The translations under genes and the position numbers were made by a program. A stretch of DNA of 64,000 nucleotides, taken from the NCBI RefSeq assembly GCF_901933205.1, contig NC_044573.1, positions 58,468,493 to 58,532,492 of the forward strand, given 5' to 3'. Source of the stretch: Camarhynchus parvulus (lineage: Eukaryota; Chordata; Aves; Passeriformes; Thraupidae). Below the pieces are notes generated by a model. The model was not told where the DNA came from. It ran no database searches and was given only the letters and a program-made list of their open reading frames with translations. This document shows positions 13,935 through 26,800 of this stretch, in pieces (positions within the stretch are counted from its first letter, which is position 1; each line of letters begins with the position of its first letter).

Positions 13935-14290
13935 CCGCGCAGATTGCAGCTCACCATGTATCTTAACGTGTACTGAGATTAACGTAGGCTGTGCAGCACA
14001 GCATGCGCTTAAACCCTGGCTCAGATTGAGCAGTCACAAAATGGATTGGTGACTTAGGCTATTCATCCCAGCCATGACAGTTTAAAGGAGGTCGCTGACG
14101 TCGTCAACAGAGCATGCAATCCTTTTCTTCTACACGGCCTTTGCCTTGTGGTTTTTGTCAGGCAGAATCAGAGCTATTTAGGTCTGCCACTTTCATCTCT
14201 GTTACTCAGGGGCGGTTCTGGAAGAGATTCCGTAAGAAAGGAAGTTTGGTGTTCGTTTTTGATACCCGTAATCCCTTCAGTTAGGGAACA
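13935..14290. promoter_or_regulatory. CpG-enriched patch with a CRE-like site (candidate regulatory element)
   Basis: About 14 CpG dinucleotides fall in roughly 360 bp, whereas flanking kilobases have very few. The patch includes TGACGTCGTCA at 14096-14106, close to the CREB/ATF consensus TGACGTCA. Just downstream, a pyrimidine-rich tract ending TTTTTGTCAG (14161) and a GTAAGA donor (14232) would bound a 70-nt non-coding exon. It could be an alternative 5' exon or promoter of EPB41L2, a conserved enhancer, or an old insertion. Sequence alone does not decide. Confidence 0.35.
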
Positions 14291-15402
14291 CGAAGGTCTT
14301 CATAGGTTTGGATCAAGAACATAATCAATCCATGCTTTTCAAAACAAGATACTTTGGGAGATGTGAGCAGAAAAATCTGGTGATTTATAACATTCTCAGA
14401 TGTTATTACCACTTTGTTTAAACAGTATTTCTGGCACTTCCCCAATTATTTGGGATGGTGAAAACGCTCACTGGAATGTATGTTGTGTTGCTCTGAAGAA
14501 GAAAAACTGAATCTTTTCAGCTTCCCAGAATATCTTTGTGATATGTTGGCTGAACTGGTTTCCAGTTGCTTCAGGAAGAAAGAAAATCCCAATATTAGAT
14601 TGTAGTATAGTTCTCATTAAAAAATTAGCTGCAGAAAGCATTCTTTATTTCTGAAGCTGTTTCATTCATATTATATATTTGCCTGTGGCTTAATTTGTCA
14701 TTACTTGAATGGCTTTTAAGTACTACATTTGAAATTTTTTTGTCTTGATCAGTTGGCAAATAAGGAGGTTCACATAATTTTTGAACAGCTTATTTTGCTT
14801 GTTCTTCTGTGGATAAGATTTGAGAGGAAAATCCAGCTTGCATATTAAATGGTTTGTATTTTTTTTTTGTTCAGGTGAGGTCCTAAACTGTCTGGATGTA
14901 AGCCAGGCTCTTGACACAGTTTGGCACCCTGGCTTTCTAGCAATGGTGATGGAATTAAGAGTGGAAGACATAGTACTTAATTGATAATCAGGAAGATTCT
15001 AAAAAAAGCAAGTAAGATTAAGTGAAGGTACTAGAGGGGAGGGAGAAGAAAAGAGGATGAAAGAGATGCTTATACATGAAACTAATATGAAGTAAGAAGG
15101 GTTTCAGCATGTTACTAATGGTGAAACCCACACATCATATCTGAAAACAGCCTTGTTTCTATGTCTGGGGAATTTTAGGGGACCCGTTTCCCATTACAGG
15201 ATTATGGAAACATGTGCTCCAACATGGTTCTTTCTTTACTGTTTTTTGTTTAAATATCTCTTGATCATATGAGTATAAATATATTTAAAAGGCCTAAATA
15301 TTAATTTTAGTGTTGAGTAACATAAGCTGGTAATACATTTTCAGAATAAGAATTATATAAATAACTTGAAATCTTTTTGGATAGTTTAGCATATTTTCCA
15401 TT

Positions 15403-15429
15403 TTATGTGAAGTACTGTACTTCACATAA
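15403..15429. repeat. 27-bp near-perfect palindrome with a nearby direct copy of one arm
   Basis: Arms TATGTGAAGTAC and GTACTTCACATA are separated by one T, giving a 13-bp perfect stem once the flanking T/A is included. TTCACATAAT from the right arm recurs at 15441-15450. It may be a cruciform-prone relic or a chance mutational palindrome. Confidence 0.85.
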
Positions 15430-17789
15430 TATTTTGTATATTTCACATAATCTTTGTGGGACAAAAAATATTTTTTTTCTTCAAAAATTTAAAACTTTTA
15501 CTTGGAAGTCACATCAAATATGCCGTATTACTTATCTGTATATATTAAAAGAAATGCCTTCAGTTTCATTCTCTGTTTCCCTTTTCCAGTAAGTTTAATA
15601 TTTTAAATTTTTAGCTCAAGTGTTACAGTATATTCTGTAGACATGTGCAGTGTAAAATTCATTCTTCTTTGTTAAAGAAGACAATGAAACACTGTTTTAA
15701 TTGGCATGAGAAATACTGCAGTTACTCTGTGCGGAAAGAAGACTGCATATTCATTTTGCTTCAAGTATTGAATTGTTTCTGTGCAAATGTGGTCATGGTG
15801 ATTAATGAAGTTGCCAGAAATCATGTGATGACAGCAGTACTCCTCATAGGAGGAATCAGGCAACACAGAATTCTTCACCTGAACATTTGGTTCATTTTGT
15901 ACATAAATGTGGTGAAATTTAATTCTGTTGAATTGGAATATATAGTTAATATTGTCTGTTTCCTCCAGACTTGAACTAGACTTCAGATTTTCAGTGATGT
16001 CCTACAGCATGAATTAGCTTGGAATATTCAACATGAAAACGTATCTCTTGATGTGCGCAAACTTTTAGCTTGTGTGATAGTTTTCAGTAGAAAATAAGCT
16101 GGGAATACTTCTGTTCTTGTTTCTAATTTTAAAAGTAAAAAAGCTCATTTCATAACTTGAAGCTTTCATAACTCCCACATAAACCATTCTGGCACTCTGT
16201 ACATGTAGTGCAATTTTTGAGCATGTTTAGATGACCTCATGATGTCTAAACAGGTCAAAAAGACTTGTCTCTACTTTTTCTCTTCTATATGAAGTTAGGA
16301 AGATTGCTTTTGTCTAAAGAAAACTAAGCTTCCCCTGTGGACTGTCACCCTTACATTTTAGGAGAGAAGTGACCTCTGAGTTTCAGCTGAAAATAAGTGA
16401 AAGGCTATGATTTTGTCTCCTTAAATGGAACAATTAGAAGTACTTGATGTCAGTGTTTGAGAACAGAGGCCTTGAGAACTATTTTTGTTTTGGTTTTACT
16501 ACTGTCCTAGTGAGCATGCCTCATGTATCACGTTCTCCTCATAGTGCTCAAGTTTGTCTAGCTCTTAAGTTTTTTTTTGCTAAGATCAGAAATATTTCTT
16601 TAAATGGGTCAATTTTATAACTGCTGCAAAGCACTTTGCTCATCTTCAGATTGATATTTTACACAGGTGTTTGGTCTTGGAGCTCTTCAACAGAAAGTAA
16701 ATGACATATAATTCATGATCTGTTTTTAAACCAGAACAAAGTTTACTCTGTAAGAACTGGTGAGCCAAAGATGCAGTTGAATTGTTGAGGTAGCGTGCCT
16801 CTAAACTTGATCTTAAAGGGAACTTAAGGACGTGTAGATAAGCCAGAAAAACAGAAGTGAACTAATCAGAATTCTGTCATTTTATGGATTAGGGGATACA
16901 GTAACACAGTTTTTCCAGGAAGGACAACTTTTCGCTTTGTTCATTAGGCAAAAGCAAGCATTTCCTGCTTAAAAATAAATACATGAAATAATCACAAGTG
17001 CAAAGGAAGGAGTATTCTTGTTTAAAGCTTCCAACAGAGGAGCAAGTCTTGAGACTTGTCACAAAATTGATGTAAAAAAGTGAAAGAGCTACTCTGGAAG
17101 AGCCTTAAAAGTGAGGTGTATATACATGCTGGATCTCCTACGGCCTAGCACTTGAAGGACCAACACTTGGAGATCTTGTGGGCTGACCAGTAGCATCTGT
17201 GATATAACATAGCCTGTACTGGAATTCTGGTGTCTTCCCACCCTGCCCCCTCTCTGACCTCACTGCAGCTTTTTGGCTATTAGACAAATCATGACCTTCT
17301 TTCCTGTTTTGTCTTCAGCGTCTGTTTCCTGTTTTTTCCTTCCCTCCCTCACCCCATTTTTTTTTTTTTACTCCTGACTTTTTGTCCAGTGGGGTCTACT
17401 TTGTTTCATTGCTAGCTTGATTTTTCCAAATTCTCTCTTTATAAAAGAAAGAAAGCAAGAAAGAGTTGAAAGCTATAGCTTCAGTCTTTCCCTTTTAGTC
17501 AGTTTTTGTATCCACTTTTTAGTGAATTTATTAAATGCTAATTTGCATGGTATTCACACTCTCAAAACTCAAGTCTGTCGCATGGATGTATTTCTCCCAG
17601 CCAGATAGACACATTTTCTAAGTTCTAGTAGCTTTCACACAGTTTTGTTGAGGTTCTTATGTTTTGGCAGAACTTTGAGTGTAGCATGCCTCAGACTTCA
17701 TCCAGACCAGAGCTCCAGTTCTTCATCTCTGATGTCTTTGAGAAATAATCAAGTACTTCTGATTTGTGAAAGAACATGATGTCATTTGA

Positions 17790-17813
17790 AAGAGTCACAG
17801 GACTGTGACTCTT
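17790..17813. repeat. 11-bp inverted repeat with 2-nt spacer
   Basis: AAGAGTCACAG and CTGTGACTCTT flank GA. The stem is perfect. No T-run or coding context supports a terminator or RNA gene. Confidence 0.8.
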
Positions 17814-20800
17814 GTCCTTTTGGCTGACGCATGTTGTCTATTGCTTCCACACACAGGAGTATGATCTTGCAAAAAACCCCAGTTGTTAACCAGTATACCA
17901 TGGTAAAAAAAATTTGAATTAAATTTTTTCTGTACACTTCACCAGTTTTAATTTTCTCATTGCTTTATGTTTCAGAGTACTTCAGATTTTAAAAATCTAG
18001 ATAGGACAAGGGAAACCAATGACTGTGAGCTCAAATACGATTTTGGATGTAACATTAAATGCATAAGAATCATACCCATAGAGAACAGCTGGGGAAATAT
18101 GCTTTCAAGCATTTCTTCAGTCAGCATGTAAAATGATGAGCCGAAAAGGAAGCAAGAAGCCCCTCAGCCAATGCAGACTGGGAGTGTCACTCAAAGACTT
18201 TTCAGTGCAGAGTTCATAGTATCGTGCTGTATGTGATTGTGATAATAAATACTGTCATCTTGGAGCTGTGTTTGCTTAGGACTCTTTAAAAGCTTTGAGA
18301 CTTTTCAGCATGTACAGAATGAGAACTGAAAGTACAAGTCCAAGAAGGCAGAATAAAGCCTCTGCTTGGCCTGGAAGCTTACTGCGACAGCACACCATCC
18401 CCATTTGTATGTGGTCATTAAAAGGCTTTTCTGCAATGGGTGAGGCTGCTTTGGTAAACTGCAGTTTGTGATGTATATTCTTACATTTATATGGGAATGT
18501 AATTAAATGTGTGGTTTGGCAGGACAACATTCCTTTTTCCTTGTCTACAGGACAGTTCTGAATACTCCTCCCCACCTTGTTCTTGAGGTTCACAAATGAA
18601 TTATTATTTTAAATCTTTCTTATCTATTGTCATTCCCTAACTCTCCAAAGAAAAGTTTGTTTAAATAGTTAGTCCCTTGGGACTTCCATGCATATCCTGT
18701 TATGTTTTATATTACAATCTTTCATGCTGGGAATGTCCTTCCAAAAAGCACAAAACAGCTAAAGCACTTAGATGACTAATAAAGATGTTAAGTGCTGAAG
18801 TCTAGGCACAAAACCAGCATTATTAGCATTGGGTTTTGCCTTTTTTTTCCATTAAACTTATTTCTGACCTCTAGATTCAGACATGAACTAGTCTCCTTTC
18901 ACTTTGCCTCGCCCAGAGATGTTGCAGTGGTTGCAGTGTTGTTACTTGTGAAGCCACTGCCATGAAAAGTAGGAAACTTTCAGAAAGTGGCTCATGTTTT
19001 CACTCTTCTAATCAAATACCAGCATTCAGAAGAGCCCATGGGAGTGATGAAGTTTTGGCTGCCAGTTTTATTTGCTCAGCTAAGAGGCATCTCCACTGCT
19101 TTTTGTTGCTTGGGATTGGCAGAGCTAACTCCCACAGGAGTAATAGATGCATACTTTTTAGAAGAGCAGTATAATCTCTAGTTTCAGTACTTTTTATATA
19201 CTCAGTAAACATAAGTATGTAGGAAATAATTTGCAGTGTTGTACCTTACGTATATTATTTGACATGCATTATAATTATTTTGAGTAGGTGGGAAACACTC
19301 AGCAAATTGGTTCTGCTTTTTCAAGGGACTACTTCTGTTCCAGCAGCACATGAAAGACTCAGTTAGCTTTTGCTAGCTGCAAACATAAAAACTAAAATAC
19401 CAAAACATGACCTCTCAGGTGGCTAACCTCTGAGGTTTGGGGAATGTGGGAGAACAGTCAGGGAATATTGGATAGCTTTTATTCTTTGCAGCAGGAGGTG
19501 AGAATTATCCTGGTTTTAACTATTGTACTTTTAATTTGTGGTAGTTGTTTTTGGTTTAGTTTGGATTTTTTTTCATAAATTATGTTACACAATTAATAAC
19601 CTGGTGCTTACTTGCATGTGCATTAAGCTCTCCACAGGTTCTTCAACAGATGATTCACATACTGGTAGCAACCTACCCAGCAAAGACACAGCTGCAGCTT
19701 TCCAAAAATACCTAACCATATACCTTGAGACATTGCACTTACTTGGAATTTGGACTAAGCTTCTTTAAGATTGATTGCCAGGGATGTCATTTAATCAAGT
19801 ATTTGAAACTGAATTTGTTATTGGTGGAAAGTGTGGCAGTATCAATTTCTGTATTATTACTTGAATCCAAATTCAGGAAAACAGACACTAAAAAAGGAAT
19901 TGTGGCAGGAGATGATTCTCCTGACATCTGCATAAAAGGCTTTATAATTTTATTGTCGCTTTTTCCAACTCTGTTTCCCTCAGTAAGGACAAACATCTAC
20001 CAGTATTGTTCAAGTGGCTTGCCTAAGAGAACTGTGCCCTCTGTGGTGCTTATATTTGGCAATAGTAAAAATGAAATGCTCTTTAAAGTGGAAATATAGA
20101 ACTGATGTGGCTGCCAAAGAAGTCACTTTTGTGGTTATGTTTAGACCCTAAAGCTTTGTAAACATTTGTCGATTGAACTCTGGTCTTGCACATGGCAGAG
20201 CAAACTGTCTTAATGCATTTGTCAGTTGTGTTTTGGCTACGGTTCCTAAGTTGGATGAGCTGAAATAAAAAGCTAGCAGGCATTTTGAATGTGATCTCAG
20301 TAGCATCCACATCTGTATGACATTCATCCTCAATGTACTTGTGAAAAAAAATTAATGGTTATATCTGCTTATGAAAATTACTTTTAAATGTGTGTGCACT
20401 GGTCTCTGTCTCTACTGAAAGCACAGACTAGTTGCTTCTCTTTTTTCCCTGACATCAAATCCTGGTATTGCAGAGATTTCTCTTTTTGCATGCTGTTATG
20501 CGCTTCCTGAACATGTGAGAGGGTAATAATTCTCTATATGACTTCCACTGAAGAGGAAATGGATACTTGTCAAAACAATGATGTGCATCTGGAATTCCAC
20601 CATTCAGGAACTTTATTACACTGGGGCCTTCCAGTTTGCAGAACAAAAAATTCTCAGATACTAGTACATTATTTTTCACCAAGTTGGCAAGTGTTTTGAT
20701 TAACTATGTTATTGTAAGTGCCGTGTAAGCATGATGCATGCAAGAGTGAACATAATGTTGTCAGTATAAAAAGAAGCTGGTTTTAATCTTGCCAATACAT

Positions 20801-23800
20801 TATACATGGAAAGAATGATAGTTGGAAATGGAATTTTTTATTGTGGCATCTAAAAATCAATCACCTCCAAATCAGAATAATGCAGATAATTTACATAACT
20901 CAAATGGGGTGTTCATTGTCCACCCCCACCCCCCACAGCTTCTTCATTAAGAATTGGAAAAATATAAATGTTTGCCTGTGCTTCAGTGAAATTGTGTGAC
21001 TGTCATAGAACCAGCCATTTGGCAAGGTGGGATAGAGTGGAAGGATAGGAATGGAGATTGGAGGGACAGCATTGCTCGGAACGAACGAATACTCACTGCT
21101 GGTTTTAATTTCTAAAATTGTGGTTGTCATGAGGGTTTAATGTGAACAGCCAAAACCCACTGTGAACTTGCAAAGTTGATTTTAAAAACAGGGCAGAGAT
21201 TTTTCTCAAAATCTGTGTTGATCTTAGTTTGTTGGACAGATAACAGGAAAACAGAGCTGTCTCTTGACCCATGTTCATTTTCTGTCTGCTGGAATGAATT
21301 TGGAACTAAATCCCATTTTTCCACTTCAGCATGTCCTTCTCTAGCAGTGTCAGGGCCTGGGTGGGGTCACTTGTTCAATACAGCTTTTCAAAATGACTGT
21401 TGGATTCTCATCAGATTACAGCACTTTTTTCGGTGCTGGGGAAGAGCACAAAGCTATCTTGATAAGCAGATTATATTTGTGCATAGGTACTCTGTCAAAG
21501 ACAAATTTCTTGATTTAAATTAATTTGCTGTTTGAGACTTATTCTTTGCCCTGATATAGCAGTGTATTTGTGGATTGAAAATACAGAAGGAACAGATTTC
21601 TCTTGTCTCTGGGTATGGCAGAGATAGCACAAAGAGAGCTGCAGGATGTGTATTTGCTTAAACATGATCTCTGTTTCCAATGTGGGCATTGCAACTTGGC
21701 TATGTGCAGTATTTATGTTCTGATTTTCTTGAAGGCCTTGGGGTTGAGTTTTACATGTTCTATAGTTCTGTTACAAATGTGATGCAGTTTTCACTGAATT
21801 TCATTTGGTTTGGAAAACAGCACTTTGCAACATTATTTTCTTAGTTTTATTACACATTTTTAGACTGCTACACAGTGTCAGGAGATAAATTTTAACAAAA
21901 ATAGCTTTTAAAGAATTCTCACAGGCTTTCATGTCTTGTACTATTATCTTTATTTCTGGAGTTTTCCTTCAACTGACTTATCCATTGGAACGAAACCTTA
22001 AAATTGAATATGGATTTCAGTAACCAAGTTATTCACCAGGCAAAATGGAGATGCCCTGTGGCAGGTGTTCTATGGAAGGTTGAGGCACTTGGGTGATAAG
22101 TAATAGGTATGTGTTGTGCTGCTTTAACAGGAAAAAGGATTTTGAGAAATAGTAATGTTCCAGGATGTAATTTGAGTTTACAGAGAGCAGAGGTGACTTC
22201 CCCAGAGTTGCTTTACAGAAATTTGCCAGCATAATAGTTTTATTGTGAAAATATTCTATCTAAACTACAGATACTCACTTTGCAATTTTAGACAGAAGTA
22301 GTTTTTTCTGTCACATTCAGCTTGCTGTCTATATCCTTGATTTTTTTTCTTTGCCTTCACAGCAATCTTCAGAATTACACTAGTATTTGTCTTTTGGTGT
22401 TGTTTCACATTGTTGTTTCATGGTATAAATTCTCACCATCCTATGTAGGAACTTCCCAGTGTTTTTATGATGTGTTTTCTGTGCATTGAAAGGAATGGTT
22501 ACACAACTACAATAATTTTCTCACCGTATAAAAATGAGTACTAGAAACGTCAATATTTAAATAAGGACAAGAATGTGTTTGGGAGGGAAATATTACATAT
22601 TTGCAAGTTATCAAGTGTATGATGGCATGGGTATAAACATGAAGGCTAATAAAATACCTGTTATTTTCAGTAGTGATGTCATTATCTAGATAAAAGGTTG
22701 CTTATGAATATAGTTCCTATTAGCTTAGGGGCTGCTAGCCACTGTGACATGCCTGTAATTCTGGAAACTAGATTTGATAGGCATAGGATTCTTTGGGAGG
22801 ACACCACTGTGTGCCATTTCTACTCTTGTTCTACTCTTGGAGATAAGCATAGACATTATGTGAATACGTGAAAGTATTTAGACTCACATGTGTTCATGTA
22901 CACATGTCACTAATTGTCATGGAGTCATGATTCACTGTTTGGCTCTGAAGTTATATTTATTAAAATATGTTATGGTAATACTTCTGTGAAAACATTCCAT
23001 CACTTTGTCATAATCTGGGAATTACACTTGAAATTGGAGTATTGTTGATGTTTAAAGTTTGGCCTTTGAAATGTGCTGCTGACTTTCAGAGCTATTATGG
23101 CACCATCTGCTGACCAATACACAAACTGGCAATGTCAGTTTGCTCACCTGGTAACCTCTCAGTAACCAGAATGAGCTCCCAGTTTAAGAGGAAGCCAAAG
23201 CAGAATCATGAGGAGAAAGGGCAAATTTTTTATGGGTTTACATTTGGGAAAAACTACTAGGAGATATTATTACAAAGGCAAAGTCAGAATTGATAGATTT
23301 CATAATCTACTCAACTGAATTATTGCTTAAGCTTCCTCCGTGAACTGTGAAGCTTTAGAAGAAGGAGTTTGGGGGTTTTTTTGGCTATATATGGCACAGG
23401 ATTGTTCTTGGTAGTCGGTTTTTCAACATGTTACCTTCTGAGCCTGCAATGAAGAGCCGTGACAGCAGGAGATCTGTCCAGGGCCCTGCTCTGGTGGTCT
23501 TGTCACAGCCTGGGAAGCCAATGGACTGTGACAGGCTTCTGCCTGTGGCTACTGCAGAGACTCACAAAAAAACAGAGTCTGCAGTCTGTCTCTTCAGCCT
23601 CTGCAGTTAACCTTGATTTTTGTGCACAGTGATCATCAGGGAAGGAGCAGACTGGAGCAGTGCTTGATGTTCAGTGTGTGTAAATGCCTAGATTTAGGTA
23701 AAATTGCTAGATATCATCATTGATTAATCATTTAAAAATAGGTGTTTGGATTTTATGTGTATAAAGGTATTGGATTATATATATATTTTTTATATGGTCT

Positions 23801-26800
23801 TTGACCTTTATATGATCTATTTTGTTTTAGGAATGTGCTTAAAAATGAATCTAATCCAAATTATTAGATTCAGCTTTCAAAGTGTGTTTGTAGGTATAAA
23901 CACTTCTGTGTATTTATACATACAGAGAAGGATGCAAGTTCCTGTGGGAGAAGTGGGGTGGTTTGGGGTTGATATTTGACTGCAGAACAATATTTAATCG
24001 GGAACTCTATGATGTGAATGTTGCAAATTGATCTAAGCCAACTTTAGAGATGTTTTTGCTTTCTTAAGGATCTCAATTGAAAACTTCACTCTTTAGTAGA
24101 ATTTATTCCTTGGTGTTCAGAGCGCTCCATGTATTTTCAATTGTAGTAATACATTTAAATAATGACTAAAAGGAGAAATTTTATTTACTTTTTGCTTTGT
24201 CTGCTTTTAGAATGTGTGCAGGTTATGTTGGCACCTTCAGCAAAATGATGCTACGCAGAATCATGGTATACCATGAGTTATGTTGTTTATATACCAATGA
24301 TAAAATACAAGTCTTAAAATTAGCAGAAATCTAAAATAAAATTATTTAGTTACTACTTTCAGCCACATTTAAAATGTAAATTATTGTACTCTACAGAAAA
24401 GAACTGATTTTTATTTTTGAAAAAATATAGTACCAAGTTCCTCAGATATTACCTACTGTTTAAACCAGATTCTTCTACACTCTCAAATACGAATAATTGT
24501 TCCAGCTAGGATTTTACTTCTTTGTAGCTTTTATATCAACAAATCTTACACGTTGAAAGCAGCAAGCATGAATGATGTGTCCTGACCAACTGTGAAATGC
24601 AGATCAGGCTTCTGCTGAGCTTCAGATCAATAGTATGACAAGAAATAAACAACTTTATTTGGGAGCATTTTTGCTTTGTTTTAGGCAGTTGAAATACACA
24701 TGACCTTGTTTCAGGTTTTCATGTTTATTTTTTCAGATGATAGAAATTTTCTTTGATATATTTTTGGAATCTTTTTTGTGTGTAGACCATGTGAGATAAA
24801 TATTTGGAATATTTATGAAGGTAGTGATTTAAAAAATAAATTATTAATACTATGGTGATCCAGAAAATTACCTGACTTGCACAGACACACATTGGCTTTT
24901 AGTGCACTGAGCTGTAATTTATTTCTGTAGAAGTAGGTTGATGTTTTTTTCCTTTTGTTTCTATGACATGATGGTTTCTCTGTGAATCCTAGTAGACTGA
25001 TGGAGATAAAACTATCAAAGCGATTTTTATTCCTTGAGTTTGCTATGAATTTCAGTGACAAACTGAAAAAGAAAGAAACAAGTTTAGGGCTGCTTTTTCT
25101 ACTTTTATGTAGTCAGAAAGTAAGTAAAATGAGATCCAGAAATGTATTGAAAAAGGATCTGGATTTGTTCATCTGTGCTGATAAATAAGAAATACTGTAA
25201 CAGAAGCAGTGAATTAAAACATCATCAAAGAAAACTTCATTTTATTGCAATTGGTTTTAATAATCTGTTATCTTTGGTTATGCTACTTTTTTCTTTCCCT
25301 CTCTTTTTTCCCTTTTATTTTTCTTAAACTTCATGTTATATTTGACATGTCTTCTATTTCTAGTTTATCTATGGTGCCAGGAATCCTTTTGGTCAGAAAA
25401 CTACATTTCAAGAATTTATACTAGAAGCTGGAAGTATCAACCAGCTTACCAATCTATACACCTGAGAGGAAAGAGTGTAAGGAAGGAATGTAGCATCCTT
25501 TTCTGCTTTCAGCTGTGAACTTGAGCCAGCACTAAGTTTCTTCTCCTCAGAGAGAGGAAGGGATGAATGGAGAGGAGTGAGAACATCTGTTGTCTTCAGT
25601 TGCTTCCTGATCAGCACCCTTGCTTGGGGAAGTTGGTAGAGTTATAAATGGGGCAGATCATTTGCTTCCTGTAAAAGTGGGATCGGTTTTAACAAACTCA
25701 CTTTCTCTTCAGAAAATGCAAAGTGTTTTGCAGTACTTTTTGCCATCCAACCCAACATTCATCCTTGCAGTTTAGGTAGTCATTCAGTTGGCATGAGCCA
25801 AGTTTTCAGGAGGATTACAAAAGACACTGCTGTTATCATTTGTGGTTTAATGTTTATAGGTTTAATCTCAATTGCAGAATCTACCAAGATTGTTCTTTTC
25901 CCTGTTCAAACACTGGTAATCCTTTATTTGAGCATCACCCTAAGGTTCCTTCTCTTTAGTCTTCCCTTGCTGTTATTCTCCTTTCTCAATTCCAAATGAA
26001 ACACAGATTTAATGTTACCTTGCAATACAAAAAAGGTGAGATAAGGAGAACCCTATCAACCCTATCTTGCTGCAGTTGGTACAGAGCTTAAAAATATTAT
26101 AGGAGCAAAAACATTTAGTATGCTCACACTATGTAGTAAGAATAAATGAGAGTTTACTTGAAGACAGGAAAGCAAGAAAACATGCAGTTGAAGTTGAGAA
26201 TTTCAAATTTGCAATCTGATTTGATTTATTTCTTCCCTATATCACATCTGAGACAAATGCCGTCTGCTGCTTGTTTCCATTTGCTTTCTGGCACACTGTT
26301 GGCTGTTACACCAGAGAGAGCTGTGTGAGATCATGTGAGGTCTTCCCTATCAGGGCAGGAGGGAATCAGGAAAAAGCCACTTTCAGAAAACCTGGTTTCT
26401 TGATTGCTTGACTGTAGTGAAGGTAACATCAGAGGCTTTACAAACTGCAGTAATACAGAACTCCAGTGTTTTGTCCCTCTCTATTTCTGTTTTTTCTGTG
26501 AACTACAAAACTGGAGGATCTGACAGAGCATTGAGATAGGGAATGTGAGACCCAATTTTGTGTTTCTCAAGGGATAGCTAATTCTTATACTAACATGCAA
26601 CCCTGGAAAAAAGAACTGTATCAAGCTAATGTGGTAGAGAAGGTAGGTGTTTTGGGAAGACTGTAACTTACACTCTTGGTCAGTGCCCTTGTGTAGTTAA
26701 CTCTTCCACCTCTTCACAGTTAATTCAGAGACTACTGGGGGTATAAAGAAATATACAGGCTCAGCAGAGAGATGTGCTTCCTTTTGCCTGGTTCTCCTGT

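Noticed and set aside
19725..20099. 124-codon open frame as a gene
   Set aside because: Random-looking composition, non-ATG start, and no recognised motifs.
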